Shown here: piece after piece, positions 19,275 through 27,977 of the stretch | Layout: every line of letters starts with the position of its first letter | How positions within the stretch are numbered: position 1 is the stretch's first letter | Assembly: GCF_013363755.1 (NCBI RefSeq) | Contig: NZ_CP054840.1 | Coordinates: 2,659,501 to 2,723,500 of the forward strand | DNA length: 64,000 nt | Direction of reading: 5' to 3' | DNA from: Comamonas antarctica | GTDB taxonomy: Bacteria > Pseudomonadota > Gammaproteobacteria > Burkholderiales > Burkholderiaceae_C | Made by a program: the position numbers and the translations under genes | Notes under the pieces: generated by a model | Databases searched by the model: none | Told to the model about the DNA's origin: nothing | The model's input: the letters and a program-made list of their open reading frames with translations, nothing else

Positions 19275-19378
19275 CCTTCGACCCTTCGACCCTTCGACAT
19301 GCTCAGGGCTCAGGGCTCAGGGCTCAGGGCTCAGGGCGAACGGCAAAGAATCCGTTCGCCCTGAGCCCAGTCGAAGGG
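19275..19378. repeat. Palindromic element with expanded octamer and heptamer arrays
   Basis: Starts with three tandem CCTTCGAC octamers (19275-19298), then five perfect tandem GCTCAGG heptamers (19301-19335), then GCGAACGG, a short spacer and the inverse arm CCGTTCGCCCTGAGCCCAGTCGAAGGG. The whole is a large inverted repeat whose left arm has been internally expanded. It lies between murI and the metallopeptidase gene, which converge on it. Confidence 0.85.
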
Positions 19379-19407
19379 TGAGCGGCCTCACTTAAAACCC
19401 AGCCCTG

Positions 19408-19920
19408 TCAACTCTCGCCCCACAACCTCCCCCCACCCGCCTCCAGATGGGTGAGATACAGGCGCACATCGAACTCATACTGGTGGTATGACGGCTCCAT
19501 GTGTGCGCACAGCTGGTAGAACGCCTTGTCGTGGTCCTTCTCGCGCAGGTGGGCCAGTTCGTGGACCACGATCATGCGCAGGAATTCCTCGGGGGTGTTC
19601 TTGAACATCGAGGCCACGCGGATCTCGTGGCGCGCCGACAGCTTGCCGCCCTGCACCAGCGAGCGGCTGGTGTGCAGTCCCAGCGCATTGCGCACCACAT
19701 GGATCTTGCTGTCGTAGGTGACCTTGTGCACCGTGCCGCCCTTGCGCAGATGGCGCGCCTTGAGTTCGGCCGTGTACTCGTAGAGCGCCTTGTCGGTGCG
19801 CAGCGCATGCGCCTGCGGATAACGGCGCTGCAGCAGTTCGGCCGTGCCGTTCTTCGCCAGCAGCGCGCGCACCTGGTCTTGCAGCTGCGCCGGATAGGAG
19901 CGCAGGTAGGGAAGGTCCAT
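19408..19920 (-). CDS. YgjP-like M48-type metallopeptidase
   Basis: 170 residues. The zinc-binding motif HELAHLREKDHDKAFYQLC, with a downstream second His, matches the YgjP-like/WLM metallopeptidase domain (DUF45). There is no signal peptide, so it is probably cytoplasmic; the substrate is unknown. The ATG at 19920 overlaps the stop of the upstream gene as TGATG, so the two are translationally coupled. Confidence 0.82.
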   Translation of the reverse strand: MDLPYLRSYPAQLQDQVRALLAKNGTAELLQRRYPQAHALRTDKALYEYTAELKARHLRKGGTVHKVTYDSKIHVVRNALGLHTSRSLVQGGKLSARHEIRVASMFKNTPEEFLRMIVVHELAHLREKDHDKAFYQLCAHMEPSYHQYEFDVRLYLTHLEAGGGRLWGES

Positions 19921-20555
19921 CAATGCAGGTGGCGCGGGCGGCGGCCGCCGCCGCTGCCGTGTCCGGAACCACCCGAGCCGCCCGGGCCGCGTGGCGGCTT
20001 GCCGATCTCGAGCGAGTTCACCAGCGCGTCGAAGCGCAGCGAGAACAGCTTGTCGATCTCGGCGACCACGCCGCCGAGTTCGGCGCCGTCGAAATGGCGC
20101 TCCATCATGTTGACCACATCCTGCACCAGCAGGTCGCGCTGCACCTGCATGATGGCCGCGGGCGTCGGGCCGACGAACAGCATCACGAAGTCGTCGCGCG
20201 ACTCGGCATCATCGGCCTCTTCCTCGTCGTCGAACTCGGTGTCGTAGAACGTGACTTCAATCGCCGCGCCCTGCTCCGAGAGCTCGTTGAGGTTCATGCA
20301 CATCTCGTCGAGCGACTGGCGGAAATCGTCGTCGCCGCGCACCGTCCAGCAGACCTGCAGCCGGTGCTCGCGCGCGTCGAACTGGATGCCCGGCTCTTCT
20401 TCGTAGACGCTGGCCGCGCCATCGGCCAGCGAACGCGCGCCGGCATAGGTCCACAGCGGCTTGAGCGCTTCCTGCAGCTGCTCGAAGCTGGTCTGGGGCG
20501 TCAGTACCACCTGGCCGTGGACATGGATTTCAAAGGGAGGGTTGTAACTTGACAT
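19920..20555 (-). CDS. Conserved hypothetical acidic protein
   Basis: 211 residues, start at MSSYNPPFEIHVHGQVVL. No known domain is recognised. The middle is strongly acidic (DTEFDDEEEADDAESRDDF), and the C-terminus is a Gly/Arg/His-rich low-complexity tail (GPGGSGGSGHGSGGGRRPRH). No membrane segment or signal peptide is seen. It is the first gene of a two-gene unit with the metallopeptidase that follows, which may point to a shared function such as substrate or partner. Confidence 0.7.
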   Translation of the reverse strand: MSSYNPPFEIHVHGQVVLTPQTSFEQLQEALKPLWTYAGARSLADGAASVYEEEPGIQFDAREHRLQVCWTVRGDDDFRQSLDEMCMNLNELSEQGAAIEVTFYDTEFDDEEEADDAESRDDFVMLFVGPTPAAIMQVQRDLLVQDVVNMMERHFDGAELGGVVAEIDKLFSLRFDALVNSLEIGKPPRGPGGSGGSGHGSGGGRRPRHLH

Positions 20556-20714
20556 GTTCGAATCTCGCTGGGGCACTGGCCTGGGGAAAACCGCTGTTTG
20601 TGACGTGTCTTTTTCGGGGCAATTTCCACGCGCCGTCCGGAGAGCACCATGCAGACCGGACATCCCGCCGTGCCGAGACCGGTTATTTTCGCATGTATCG
20701 CAGCCGCGCAGGGC

Positions 20715-21776
20715 TCAGACCACGACCGGCTCGGGTTCAAGCCGGATGCCGAAGCGCTCGTAGACGCTGGTCTGGATGGCGCGCGCCAGCGTCATGACTT
20801 CGCCGCCCGTGACGCTTGCGTCGTTGGAATTGCGGTCGCCGCGGTTGACCAGCACCAGCGCCTGGCGTTCGTAGACGCCGGCCTTGCCCATGGATTTGCC
20901 TTTCCAGCCGCAGGCATCGATGAGCCAGCCCGCGGCCAGCTTGATGCTGCCGTCCGTGAGCGGGTAATGCACGATGCGCGGCTCGCGCGCGATGATGTCC
21001 GCGCACTGCTCGGCCGTGACCGTGGGATTCTTGAAGAAGCTGCCGGCGTTGCCCAGCACCTGCGGATCGGGCAGCTTGGCGCGGCGGATCTCGCAGACCC
21101 AGTCGAAGATCTGCCGCGCCGTGGGCTGGTCGACGCCAGCTTCGGCGCGCTTGCGCTCGATGTCCAGGTAGCCGATCTCGGGTTTCCAGGCCTTGGGCAG
21201 CGCGAAGCGCACGCGCGTGATGACCGCGCGCCCCGCCAGGCCCATGCCGCGCGCGCCGGCCGGCGCATGCTTGAACACCGAGTCGCGGTAGCTGAAGGCG
21301 CACTGCGCCGCATCGAGCGTGAAGCCCTGCCCCGTGCTCAGGTCGATGCCGTCGAGCGAGTCGAAGCGGTCCTGCAGCTCGACGCCATAGGCGCCGATGT
21401 TCTGCACGGGCGCCGCGCCCACGGTGCCCGGGATCAGCGCCAGGTTCTCCAGCCCGGGCAGGTCGTGGTCCAGCGTCCAGGCAACGAGGTCATGCCAGCG
21501 CTCGCCGGCCCCGGCCTCGACGATCCAGGCCGCGGGGGTCTCGCCCACCACGCGGATGCCCTTGATCTCCATCTTCAGCACCACGGGCTCGACATCGCCG
21601 GTCAGCACGATATTGCTGCCGCCGCCCAGCACCAGCACCGGCTGCCGGCCCCAGAGCGGGTCGGCGCGCAGCGCATGCACATCGCCATCGGAACGCACGC
21701 GCACCAGGGCATGGGCGCGCGCCGCGATGCCAAAGGTGTTGCTGTGCTGCAGGGGTACATTTTTCTCGACTAACAT
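20715..21776 (-). CDS. murB: UDP-N-acetylenolpyruvoylglucosamine reductase
   Basis: FAD- and NADPH-dependent reductase of peptidoglycan precursor synthesis, 353 residues (E. coli-like type I). Motifs: [15 protein letters not shown], the FAD-binding [29 protein letters not shown], and the catalytic-serine region [11 protein letters not shown]. The ATG at 21776 gives [16 protein letters not shown], the usual start. It is divergent from yajQ. Confidence 0.96.
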   Translation of the reverse strand: MLVEKNVPLQHSNTFGIAARAHALVRVRSDGDVHALRADPLWGRQPVLVLGGGSNIVLTGDVEPVVLKMEIKGIRVVGETPAAWIVEAGAGERWHDLVAWTLDHDLPGLENLALIPGTVGAAPVQNIGAYGVELQDRFDSLDGIDLSTGQGFTLDAAQCAFSYRDSVFKHAPAGARGMGLAGRAVITRVRFALPKAWKPEIGYLDIERKRAEAGVDQPTARQIFDWVCEIRRAKLPDPQVLGNAGSFFKNPTVTAEQCADIIAREPRIVHYPLTDGSIKLAAGWLIDACGWKGKSMGKAGVYERQALVLVNRGDRNSNDASVTGGEVMTLARAIQTSVYERFGIRLEPEPVVV

Positions 21777-21883
21777 CAGGTGGATTGTCGCACCGCGCCC
21801 CGGGCCGCGCTGGGCACCGGCTTTCGCCGCTGCCGCCGCCGTACCGCCGTGCGCCCCCAGACCCTTTCAGGAAAGAGAAAACC

Positions 21884-22369
21884 ATGCCATCCTTTGATAC
21901 CGTTTGCGAAGCCGATTTCGTCGAAGTGAAGAACGCGGTGGAGAACGCCTCCAAGGAAATCGCCACGCGCTTCGACTTCAAGGGCAGCTCGGCAGCCGTC
22001 GAGCTCAAGGACAAGGAAATCACCATGTATGGCGATGCCGACTTCCAGCTGACCCAGGTCGAAGACCTGCTGCGCAACAAGCTGACCAAGCGCAGCGTCG
22101 ACGTGCGCTTCCTCGACATCCAGAAGGCGCAGAAGATCGGCGGCGACAAGCTCAAGCAGGTCGTCAAGGTGCGCAACGGCATCGAGTCCGAGCTGGCCAA
22201 GAAGCTGCAGAAGCTGATGAAGGAAAGCAAGCTCAAGGTCCAGGCCGCGATCCAGGACGAAAAAGTGCGCATCACCGGCGCCAAGCGCGACGATCTGCAG
22301 GCCGCGATGGCGTTGATCCGCAAGGAAATCGACGACGTGCCGCTGTCGTTCAACAACTTCCGCGATTGA
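21884..22369 (+). CDS. yajQ: YajQ family nucleotide-binding protein
   Basis: 161 residues, the normal length. [22 protein letters not shown] and [14 protein letters not shown] are diagnostic, and the C-terminus ends in [12 protein letters not shown]. Members bind cyclic di-GMP or RNA and act as regulators in several proteobacteria. A GGAAAGAG ribosome-binding site precedes the ATG at 21884. The aspartic protease gene follows 10 bp later. Confidence 0.95.
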   Translation: MPSFDTVCEADFVEVKNAVENASKEIATRFDFKGSSAAVELKDKEITMYGDADFQLTQVEDLLRNKLTKRSVDVRFLDIQKAQKIGGDKLKQVVKVRNGIESELAKKLQKLMKESKLKVQAAIQDEKVRITGAKRDDLQAAMALIRKEIDDVPLSFNNFRD

Positions 22370-22379
22370 GCGCTACGCG

Positions 22380-23054
22380 ATGGGCGCAGCTGCCTGGCTG
22401 GCCACTGCCGGCGTTCTCGGACTGTGCCTGGCGCCGGCATCGGCGAATGCACAGTCGGTGGCGCTGGCCGGCATCCTGGGCAGCAAGGCGCTGCTCGTGA
22501 TCGACGGCGGCGCGCCGCGCAGCCTGGCGGCGGGCGACAGCCTGGGTGCGGTGCGGGTGCTGCAGGTCGGCCGTGACGACGCATTGCTGGACATCGCGGG
22601 CCGCCAGCAGCGGCTGCAGCTGGGTGCGGCGCCGGTGCAGCTGGGCGCGGGCCGGCCCGCGGACGCAGGTCCGTCGGACCGCCGCCCCGCGCGGCTGGTG
22701 CTCTATGCCGACAGCCAGGGACATTTCATCGAACAGGGGCTGATCAATGGCCAGTCCATGCGCTATCTCATCGATACCGGTGCCAGCACCGTGGCCATTG
22801 GCCGCGCCGAGGCCGACCGCCTGGGCCTGCCCTACCTGCAGGGCCAGAGCGTGCAGATGGGCACGGCCAACGGCGCGGTGCGCGCGTGGCGGCTGCGGCT
22901 CGACTCGGTGCGCATCGGCGGCCTCGAGGCGCGCGGCGTCGATGCCGTGGTCACGCCCCAGCCCATGCCGTTCGTGCTGCTGGGCAACAGTTTTCTCGCG
23001 CAGTTCCACATGACGCGCCAGGACGACCAGATGGTGCTGGAAAAGCGCCGCTGA
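22380..23054 (+). CDS. Retropepsin-like clan AA aspartic protease
   Basis: 224 residues with an N-terminal signal peptide (about residues 1-25, ending SANAQ). The catalytic motif is YLIDTGASTVAIG near residue 131, followed by the second-half hydrophobic pattern PFVLLGNSFLAQFHMTRQDDQ typical of the single-domain TIGR02281 family. It is predicted to be periplasmic and to act as a dimer. It begins 10 bp after yajQ and may be co-transcribed with it. Confidence 0.85.
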   Translation: MGAAAWLATAGVLGLCLAPASANAQSVALAGILGSKALLVIDGGAPRSLAAGDSLGAVRVLQVGRDDALLDIAGRQQRLQLGAAPVQLGAGRPADAGPSDRRPARLVLYADSQGHFIEQGLINGQSMRYLIDTGASTVAIGRAEADRLGLPYLQGQSVQMGTANGAVRAWRLRLDSVRIGGLEARGVDAVVTPQPMPFVLLGNSFLAQFHMTRQDDQMVLEKRR

Positions 23055-23078
23055 CCCCCTTTGGCATCCGCTCCTTCC

Positions 23079-24098
23079 ATGTCCCACACCCTTAGCGCGC
23101 CCACGCTGGCGGCCGATCAGCACTACGAAGACCTGCGTGGCCTCTGGGCCGAGCTCGAGGCCGCGCTGGCGCTGCTGCTGGGCGCGCCGCTGCAGGTACA
23201 GAACTTCGCCGCCCGGCTGCGCCAGCTCGGCGACTGGCTGCAGGAACTGGTGGCGCACGACAGCGATGCCGCGCTGTACCTGATGTTCCAGCTGGCCGCC
23301 GATTCGGCCGCAGGCTACAGCGCCTCGCATGCGCTGGTCACCGCCACGCTGTGCCAGGTGCTTGCGCCCGAGCTCGAACTGCCGGCGCACGAGCGCCAGG
23401 CGCTGGTGTCTGCGGCGTTCACCATGAACATCGGCATGACCCGTCTGCAGGACCAGCTGGCGCTGCAGCGCGAGCCGCCGACGGCGGCGCAGCGCGCGCA
23501 GATCGAACGCCATCCGCTGGAGAGCCAGGCGCTGCTGGTGCGGCTGTTCATCGACGACCCGCTGTGGCTCGAGGCCGTGGGCGCGCACCATCCGCAAGGC
23601 AAGGCCCCGGCCCCGCTCGCGCAGCTCGCTGCGGGGCAGCGGCTGGCGCGCATCTTGGCCGGCGTCGACCGCTACGCCGCGATGCTGAGCCCGCGCAAGT
23701 CGCGCAGCGGGCGCAGCGCCACCGATTCGGTACGGGTCATCGTCGGCAGCGAGCCGGCCTGGGGCGATGAAGTCGGCTATGCGCTGGTGCGCCGCGTCGG
23801 GCTGTGCCCGCCCGGCACGCTGGTGCGGCTGGACAATGGCGATACCGCCGTGGTGCTGCGCCGCAGCAGCCAGCCACTGATGCCGCTGGTGGCGCGCGTG
23901 CTCGATGCTTCTGGACAACCGTTCAAGACCCCGGCGCTGCACGATACCGCGCGCGGTGCGCCGCGCATCGAGGCCGCGCTCGCGCGCTCGGCGCTGGCCC
24001 AGCGCATCACGCCGCTGACGCTGGCGCTGCTGGGGGTCTATGTCGGCCGCTCGCGCCCCGCGCCGGCCGCAGCGCGGCGCGAAGCGCCGGCCAGCTGA
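23079..24098 (+). CDS. Degenerate HD-GYP-domain protein
   Basis: 339 residues from the ATG at 23079 (MSHTLSAPTLAADQ). The fold pattern is that of an HD-GYP phosphodiesterase: SASHALVTATLCQVL, AAFTMNIGMTRLQDQL, then RHPLESQALLVR and GAHHPQGKAP. The metal-binding HD pair is replaced by MN in FTMNIG and no GYP motif is present, so c-di-GMP hydrolysis is unlikely. The C-terminal VGLCPPGTLVRLDNGDTAVVL segment is the extension often found in HD-GYP proteins. It follows the protease gene by 24 bp. Confidence 0.7.
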   Translation: MSHTLSAPTLAADQHYEDLRGLWAELEAALALLLGAPLQVQNFAARLRQLGDWLQELVAHDSDAALYLMFQLAADSAAGYSASHALVTATLCQVLAPELELPAHERQALVSAAFTMNIGMTRLQDQLALQREPPTAAQRAQIERHPLESQALLVRLFIDDPLWLEAVGAHHPQGKAPAPLAQLAAGQRLARILAGVDRYAAMLSPRKSRSGRSATDSVRVIVGSEPAWGDEVGYALVRRVGLCPPGTLVRLDNGDTAVVLRRSSQPLMPLVARVLDASGQPFKTPALHDTARGAPRIEAALARSALAQRITPLTLALLGVYVGRSRPAPAAARREAPAS

Positions 24099-24102
24099 GG
24101 CT

Positions 24103-24747
24103 TCAGCCCTTGGCCTTGGTGTCGGCCTTCTTGCCCAGGCGCGACTCCTTGCCGGCCATCAGGCGCTTGATGTTCTCGCGGTGGCGCCAGATCAGCAGCA
24201 GCCCCATGGCGATAATGGCCGCCGTGACCGGAGCTTCCGCATACCAGGCCACGCCACTGAACAGCACGTAGTACAGCGGCGCGAACACCGCGGCGACCAG
24301 CGAGGCCAGCGACGAATAGCGGAAGAAGTAGGCGATGATCAGCCAGGTCAGCGCCGTGGCCAGGCCCAGCCAGCCGCTGATGCCCAGCAGCACGCCCAGG
24401 GCCGTCGCCACGCCCTTGCCGCCCTGGAAGCGGAAGAACACCGGATAGAGATGGCCCAGGAACGCAGCCAGGCCGACCGCGGCCAGCGTGCCGTCGCCCA
24501 GGCCGTAGGGCCGGCCGAACCAGTGCACCAGCGCCACCGGCAACCAGCCCTTGATCGCATCGAGCAGCAGCGTGGCAATGGCCGCAGCCTTGCTGCCAGA
24601 GCGCAGTACATTGGTGGCGCCCGGGTTGCCGCTGCCATACGTGCGCGGATCGTGCAGGCCCATGACCCGGCTGACGATCACGGCAAACGACAGCGAGCCG
24701 ATCAGATAGGCGGCCAGCGTGGCGAGGATGGGATAAAACGCGTTCAA
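24103..24747 (-). CDS. plsY: Glycerol-3-phosphate acyltransferase
   Basis: Membrane enzyme that transfers acyl from acyl-phosphate to glycerol-3-phosphate, starting phospholipid synthesis. 214 residues, five or so membrane helices. The three family motifs are visible: [35 protein letters not shown] and a C-terminal [10 protein letters not shown]. The start is TTG at 24747 ([18 protein letters not shown]), with AAGGA seven bases upstream; the nearby ATG is out of frame and soon stops. Confidence 0.94.
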   Translation of the reverse strand: MNAFYPILATLAAYLIGSLSFAVIVSRVMGLHDPRTYGSGNPGATNVLRSGSKAAAIATLLLDAIKGWLPVALVHWFGRPYGLGDGTLAAVGLAAFLGHLYPVFFRFQGGKGVATALGVLLGISGWLGLATALTWLIIAYFFRYSSLASLVAAVFAPLYYVLFSGVAWYAEAPVTAAIIAMGLLLIWRHRENIKRLMAGKESRLGKKADTKAKG

Positions 24748-24841
24748 TTCATTTCCTTGGCCCGCATCGGGCCGGTGTGCAACAACAGGTCGCGCCGGCA
24801 CCGGGCGGCGCCTGAGCGCGCGCCCGCCGCGCGCGGGAGTG

Positions 24842-25336
24842 CTATTCTGCCAGCGCGCACTGCACCGGCCGCGCTTGCAGCAGATCCAGACATACCCGGG
24901 GGTCGAGCTGCACCAGGAAACCGCGGCGCCCGCCATTGATGGCAATGCGCGGCAGATCGAGGATGCTTTGCTCGATGTACACCGGCATCTCGCGGCGCGT
25001 GCCGAAGGGCGAGGTGCCGCCCACCAGATAACCGCTGTGCCGGTTGGCGACCTCGGGCTTGCAGGGCTCGACCGACTTGGCGCCGATCTGGCGCGCGAGG
25101 TTCTTGGTTGAAACCTTGCAGTCGCCATGCATCAGCACGATCAGCGGCTTCGCGTCCTGGTCCTGCATGACCAGGGTCTTGACCACGCAGTGCTCGTCGA
25201 GGCCCAGGCTCGCGGCGCTGTGCGACGTGCCGCCATGCTCCTGGTACTCGTACGGGTGCTCGGTGAACGCCACCTTGTGCGCACGCAACAGCTGCGTGGC
25301 CGGCGTTTCGCTCACGTGGGCGGACTTCTTGCTCAT
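24842..25336 (-). CDS. ybaK: Cys-tRNA(Pro)/Cys-tRNA(Cys) deacylase, YbaK type
   Basis: Trans-editing enzyme that removes cysteine mischarged on tRNA(Pro). 164 residues. [21 protein letters not shown] at the start, GCK-like [18 protein letters not shown] and [21 protein letters not shown] are diagnostic for the YbaK/EbsC subfamily. The start overlaps the stop of the aldo/keto reductase gene as ATGA, so they are coupled; plsY follows at 95 bp. Confidence 0.94.
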   Translation of the reverse strand: MSKKSAHVSETPATQLLRAHKVAFTEHPYEYQEHGGTSHSAASLGLDEHCVVKTLVMQDQDAKPLIVLMHGDCKVSTKNLARQIGAKSVEPCKPEVANRHSGYLVGGTSPFGTRREMPVYIEQSILDLPRIAINGGRRGFLVQLDPRVCLDLLQARPVQCALAE

Positions 25337-26391
25337 ACCGCGGGATCGCGCATTTCCCAGCGCAACTGGTCGATCCCGGCCAGCAGCTCGGGCGCCAGCG
25401 GCGTGCCCCAGACCGCACAGTCTTCTTCGAGCTGGGCCAGCGAGGTCACGCCAATGATGGTGCTGGCCACGCAGCGCCGGCCGTAGCAGAACGCCAGGGC
25501 CATCTGCGTCGGGCTCAACCCATGGTCGCGCGCCAGCTGGTTGTAGCGGCGCGCGGCCGCCAGCGCATCGGGCCGGCCCCAGCGCTGCTTGCGCACCGAT
25601 TCATACGACAGCCGCGTGCCCGCGGGCGCGTCGGGGCCGGTAATGCCGCTGGCGTCGTACTTGCCGCTGAGCAGCCCCACGCCCAGCGGTGAATAGGCCA
25701 GCAGCGAGACATCGAGGCGGTCGCAGGTTTCATCGAGCGCGTTCTCGTAGCTGCGGTTGAGCAGGCAATAGGGATTCTGGATGCTGGCGACGCGCGGCAG
25801 GCCATGCTCCTCGGCCAGGCGCACGAACTCATGCACGCCATACGGGGTTTCATTCGACAGGCCGACATGGCGGATCTTGCCCTGGCGCACCAGCGTGGCC
25901 AGCGTTTCGAGCTGCTCGCGGATCGGGGTCTGGGTCGTTTCCTTGGCCGGGTCGTAGTAGAGCGCGCCGAACGCCGGCACATGGCGTTCGGGCCAGTGGA
26001 TCTGGTAGAGGTCGATGGCATCGGTGCGCAGCCGGCGCAGGCTGGCCTCGCACGAAGCCACGATGTCGGCCGAGCTCATGCCCGCGCCTTCGCGGATCCA
26101 GGGCATGCCGCGCGACGGACCGGCCACCTTGCTGGCCAGCACCAGCTTGGCGCGCATGCCGGGGCGGCTTGCAAACCAGTTGCCCAGAATGGTCTCGGTG
26201 GCGCCGAAGGTCGCGGCGCGCGCGGGCACGGCATACATCTCGGCGGTATCGAGAAAATTGATGCCGAGCTCGACTGCACGATCGAGGATGGCATGCGCCG
26301 CGGCTTCATTCACCTGCTCGCCAAAGGTCATGGTGCCCAGGCAAATGGGCGTGACCTGCAAATCGCTTTTTCCTAACTGAACCTTGTGCAT
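25333..26391 (-). CDS. Aldo/keto reductase, Tas type
   Basis: NADP-dependent oxidoreductase, 352 residues, close to E. coli Tas (346). Catalytic tetrad positions appear in order: Asp and Tyr in FLDTAEMYAVP, Lys in LASKVAG and His in YQIHWPERH. The insertion GATETILGNWFASRPGMRAKL and the VQN-type IQNPYCLLNRSYEN block match the Tas/YajO group. The physiological substrate is unknown. The ATG at 26391 follows a divergent gap of about 105 bp from the hydrolase at 26498. Confidence 0.9.
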   Translation of the reverse strand: MHKVQLGKSDLQVTPICLGTMTFGEQVNEAAAHAILDRAVELGINFLDTAEMYAVPARAATFGATETILGNWFASRPGMRAKLVLASKVAGPSRGMPWIREGAGMSSADIVASCEASLRRLRTDAIDLYQIHWPERHVPAFGALYYDPAKETTQTPIREQLETLATLVRQGKIRHVGLSNETPYGVHEFVRLAEEHGLPRVASIQNPYCLLNRSYENALDETCDRLDVSLLAYSPLGVGLLSGKYDASGITGPDAPAGTRLSYESVRKQRWGRPDALAAARRYNQLARDHGLSPTQMALAFCYGRRCVASTIIGVTSLAQLEEDCAVWGTPLAPELLAGIDQLRWEMRDPAV

Positions 26392-26497
26392 GCAATCTCC
26401 GGTGACTGGGATGAGAGCCGCCAGTTTACGGAATCCTGCGGCCCGGCTGTCCCTGCGACGACTGCAAACGCGCGCGCGCCGGGAAATAATCGCCGCC

Positions 26498-27454
26498 ATG
26501 TATACCGAACAACGCCCCGGCCGCTGCGAAACCCTGCCCGTACGCGGGATCGACTACCACGTGCGCCGCTGGGGGCCATCCACCAGCTCCAGCTCCAGCA
26601 CCAGCGGCGCGAGCGCGCGGGCGCCGCTGGTGCTGGTGCATGGCTGGATGGACGTGGCCGCTTCGTACCAGTTCGTGGTCGATGCGTTGTCGGCGGATTT
26701 CATGGCCGGGCGCACGATCATCGCGCCCGATTGGCGCGGCTTCGGCCTGACGCGGCCGAAGGCGCCGGTCGACCATTACCAGTTTGTCGACTACCTCGCC
26801 GATCTGGACCAGCTGCTGGACCACTACGCGCCCGGGCAGGCGGTCGATCTCGTCGGCCACAGCATGGGCGGCAATGTCGCCATGCTGTATGCCGGCGCGC
26901 GGCCCGCGCGCATCCGGCGCCTGGTCAATCTCGAAGGTTTCGGCCTGGCCGCGACGCAGCCCGGCGACGCGCCCGCGCGCTATGCGCAGTGGCTCGATGA
27001 AATGCAGGCGCTGGCGCGCGGCGAGCTCGATCTCAAGCACTACGACAGCCTGGACGGCGTGGCCCAGCGGCTGCGCAAGACCAACCGCCGCCTCGATGCG
27101 GACAAGGCGCTGTGGCTGGCGCAGCACTGGGCCGCACCGGATGCCGATGGGCGCTGGCACATCCTGGGCGACGCCGCGCACAAGGTCACCAATCCGCATC
27201 TGTTCCGGGTGGACGAGGTGCTGGCGCTGTATGCCGCGATCACCGCGCCGACGCTGGCCGTCGAGGCCAGCGACGACAGCCTGGCGCAGTGGAACAAGGG
27301 CCGCTACACGCTGGCCGAATACCACGCGCGGCTGGCCCATGTGCGCGACTGCCGCACGGCGCGCGTCGACGATGCGGGCCACATGCTGCACCACGACCAG
27401 CCGCGCGCCGTGGCGCAGCTGATCGAGCAGTTCCTGGGCGATACCCAGGCATAG
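26498..27454 (+). CDS. Alpha/beta-fold hydrolase
   Basis: 318 residues from the ATG at 26498 (MYTEQRPGRCETLPVRG). Core motifs are the oxyanion VLVHGWMDVAASYQ, the nucleophile elbow VGHSMGGNVAML, and the C-terminal catalytic His in DDAGHMLHHDQP; the acid is probably in VEASDDS. The lid and substrate are unknown. A run of serines (STSSSSSTSG) lies near residue 25, encoded by a repetitive AGCTCC stretch. The gene is divergent from the aldo/keto reductase gene. Confidence 0.88.
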   Translation: MYTEQRPGRCETLPVRGIDYHVRRWGPSTSSSSSTSGASARAPLVLVHGWMDVAASYQFVVDALSADFMAGRTIIAPDWRGFGLTRPKAPVDHYQFVDYLADLDQLLDHYAPGQAVDLVGHSMGGNVAMLYAGARPARIRRLVNLEGFGLAATQPGDAPARYAQWLDEMQALARGELDLKHYDSLDGVAQRLRKTNRRLDADKALWLAQHWAAPDADGRWHILGDAAHKVTNPHLFRVDEVLALYAAITAPTLAVEASDDSLAQWNKGRYTLAEYHARLAHVRDCRTARVDDAGHMLHHDQPRAVAQLIEQFLGDTQA

Positions 27455-27487
27455 GCCGCACGCCATAGGCCGCCCAACGCGCCGGGC

Positions 27488-27865
27488 TCATCGGGCGCCC
27501 GGCTTCCTATCCATGCGCATGCCGGCATCGCTGGCGATGTCGCTGCGATAGCCATTGGCCTCGCGCGAGAAGAAAATCAGCGTGCTTCCCTCGCGGTCGA
27601 GCAGGGAGATGCCATCGGGCGCGGGACGCCAGGCCACCGCATTCATGGAGAAGTTGCAGGCTTCGGGGCAGGTATCCACCGTAAGCCGGTATCCATTGGC
27701 GTTCGGAATTTCATCGATCCACAAATGGATGGCGCACGAGCGCCCCGCATCGGACAAGACCCAGTCTCCGGCCAGGTCTCGCGCCAGCGGCACGGGAGGC
27801 AGCGTACTGCCCATGGAAGCAGCGGTAAACATGCTTGAGAGCAAAAGAGTGGAAATGAGCCTCAT
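27488..27865 (-). CDS. AprI/Inh-family metalloprotease inhibitor
   Basis: 125 residues with an N-terminal signal peptide (MRLISTLLLSSMFTAASMGS), so probably periplasmic. The domain begins LAGDWVLSDAGRSCAIHL, the hallmark of the Erwinia/Pseudomonas alkaline-proteinase inhibitor family: an eight-stranded barrel whose N-terminal strand enters the protease active-site cleft. Several cysteines (SCAIHLW and TCPEACNF) could form a disulfide. It lies directly downstream of the serralysin gene on the same strand, the usual arrangement, where the inhibitor protects the producing cell. Base composition is lower in GC than most neighbours. Its identity rests on short motif similarity plus context. Confidence 0.78.
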   Translation of the reverse strand: MRLISTLLLSSMFTAASMGSTLPPVPLARDLAGDWVLSDAGRSCAIHLWIDEIPNANGYRLTVDTCPEACNFSMNAVAWRPAPDGISLLDREGSTLIFFSREANGYRSDIASDAGMRMDRKPGAR

Positions 27866-27936
27866 GATATTGGACTTTCAAAAAGTGGCAGAAATTTCCT
27901 GCCAGGCTGCATCGCCCTGATGGTTGATTCAATGAT

Positions 27937-27972
27937 GGGATGAAATTCCGGCATTTGCCGGAATTTCATCCC
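27937..27972 (-). promoter_or_regulatory. Perfect 16-bp hairpin between protease and inhibitor genes
   Basis: GGGATGAAATTCCGGC and its exact inverse complement are separated by a 4-base ATTT loop. No U tract follows in the gene direction, so it is more likely to be a partial terminator or an mRNA-stabilising hairpin at the 3' end of the protease message than a full terminator. Confidence 0.8.
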
Positions 27973-27977
27973 TCAGA

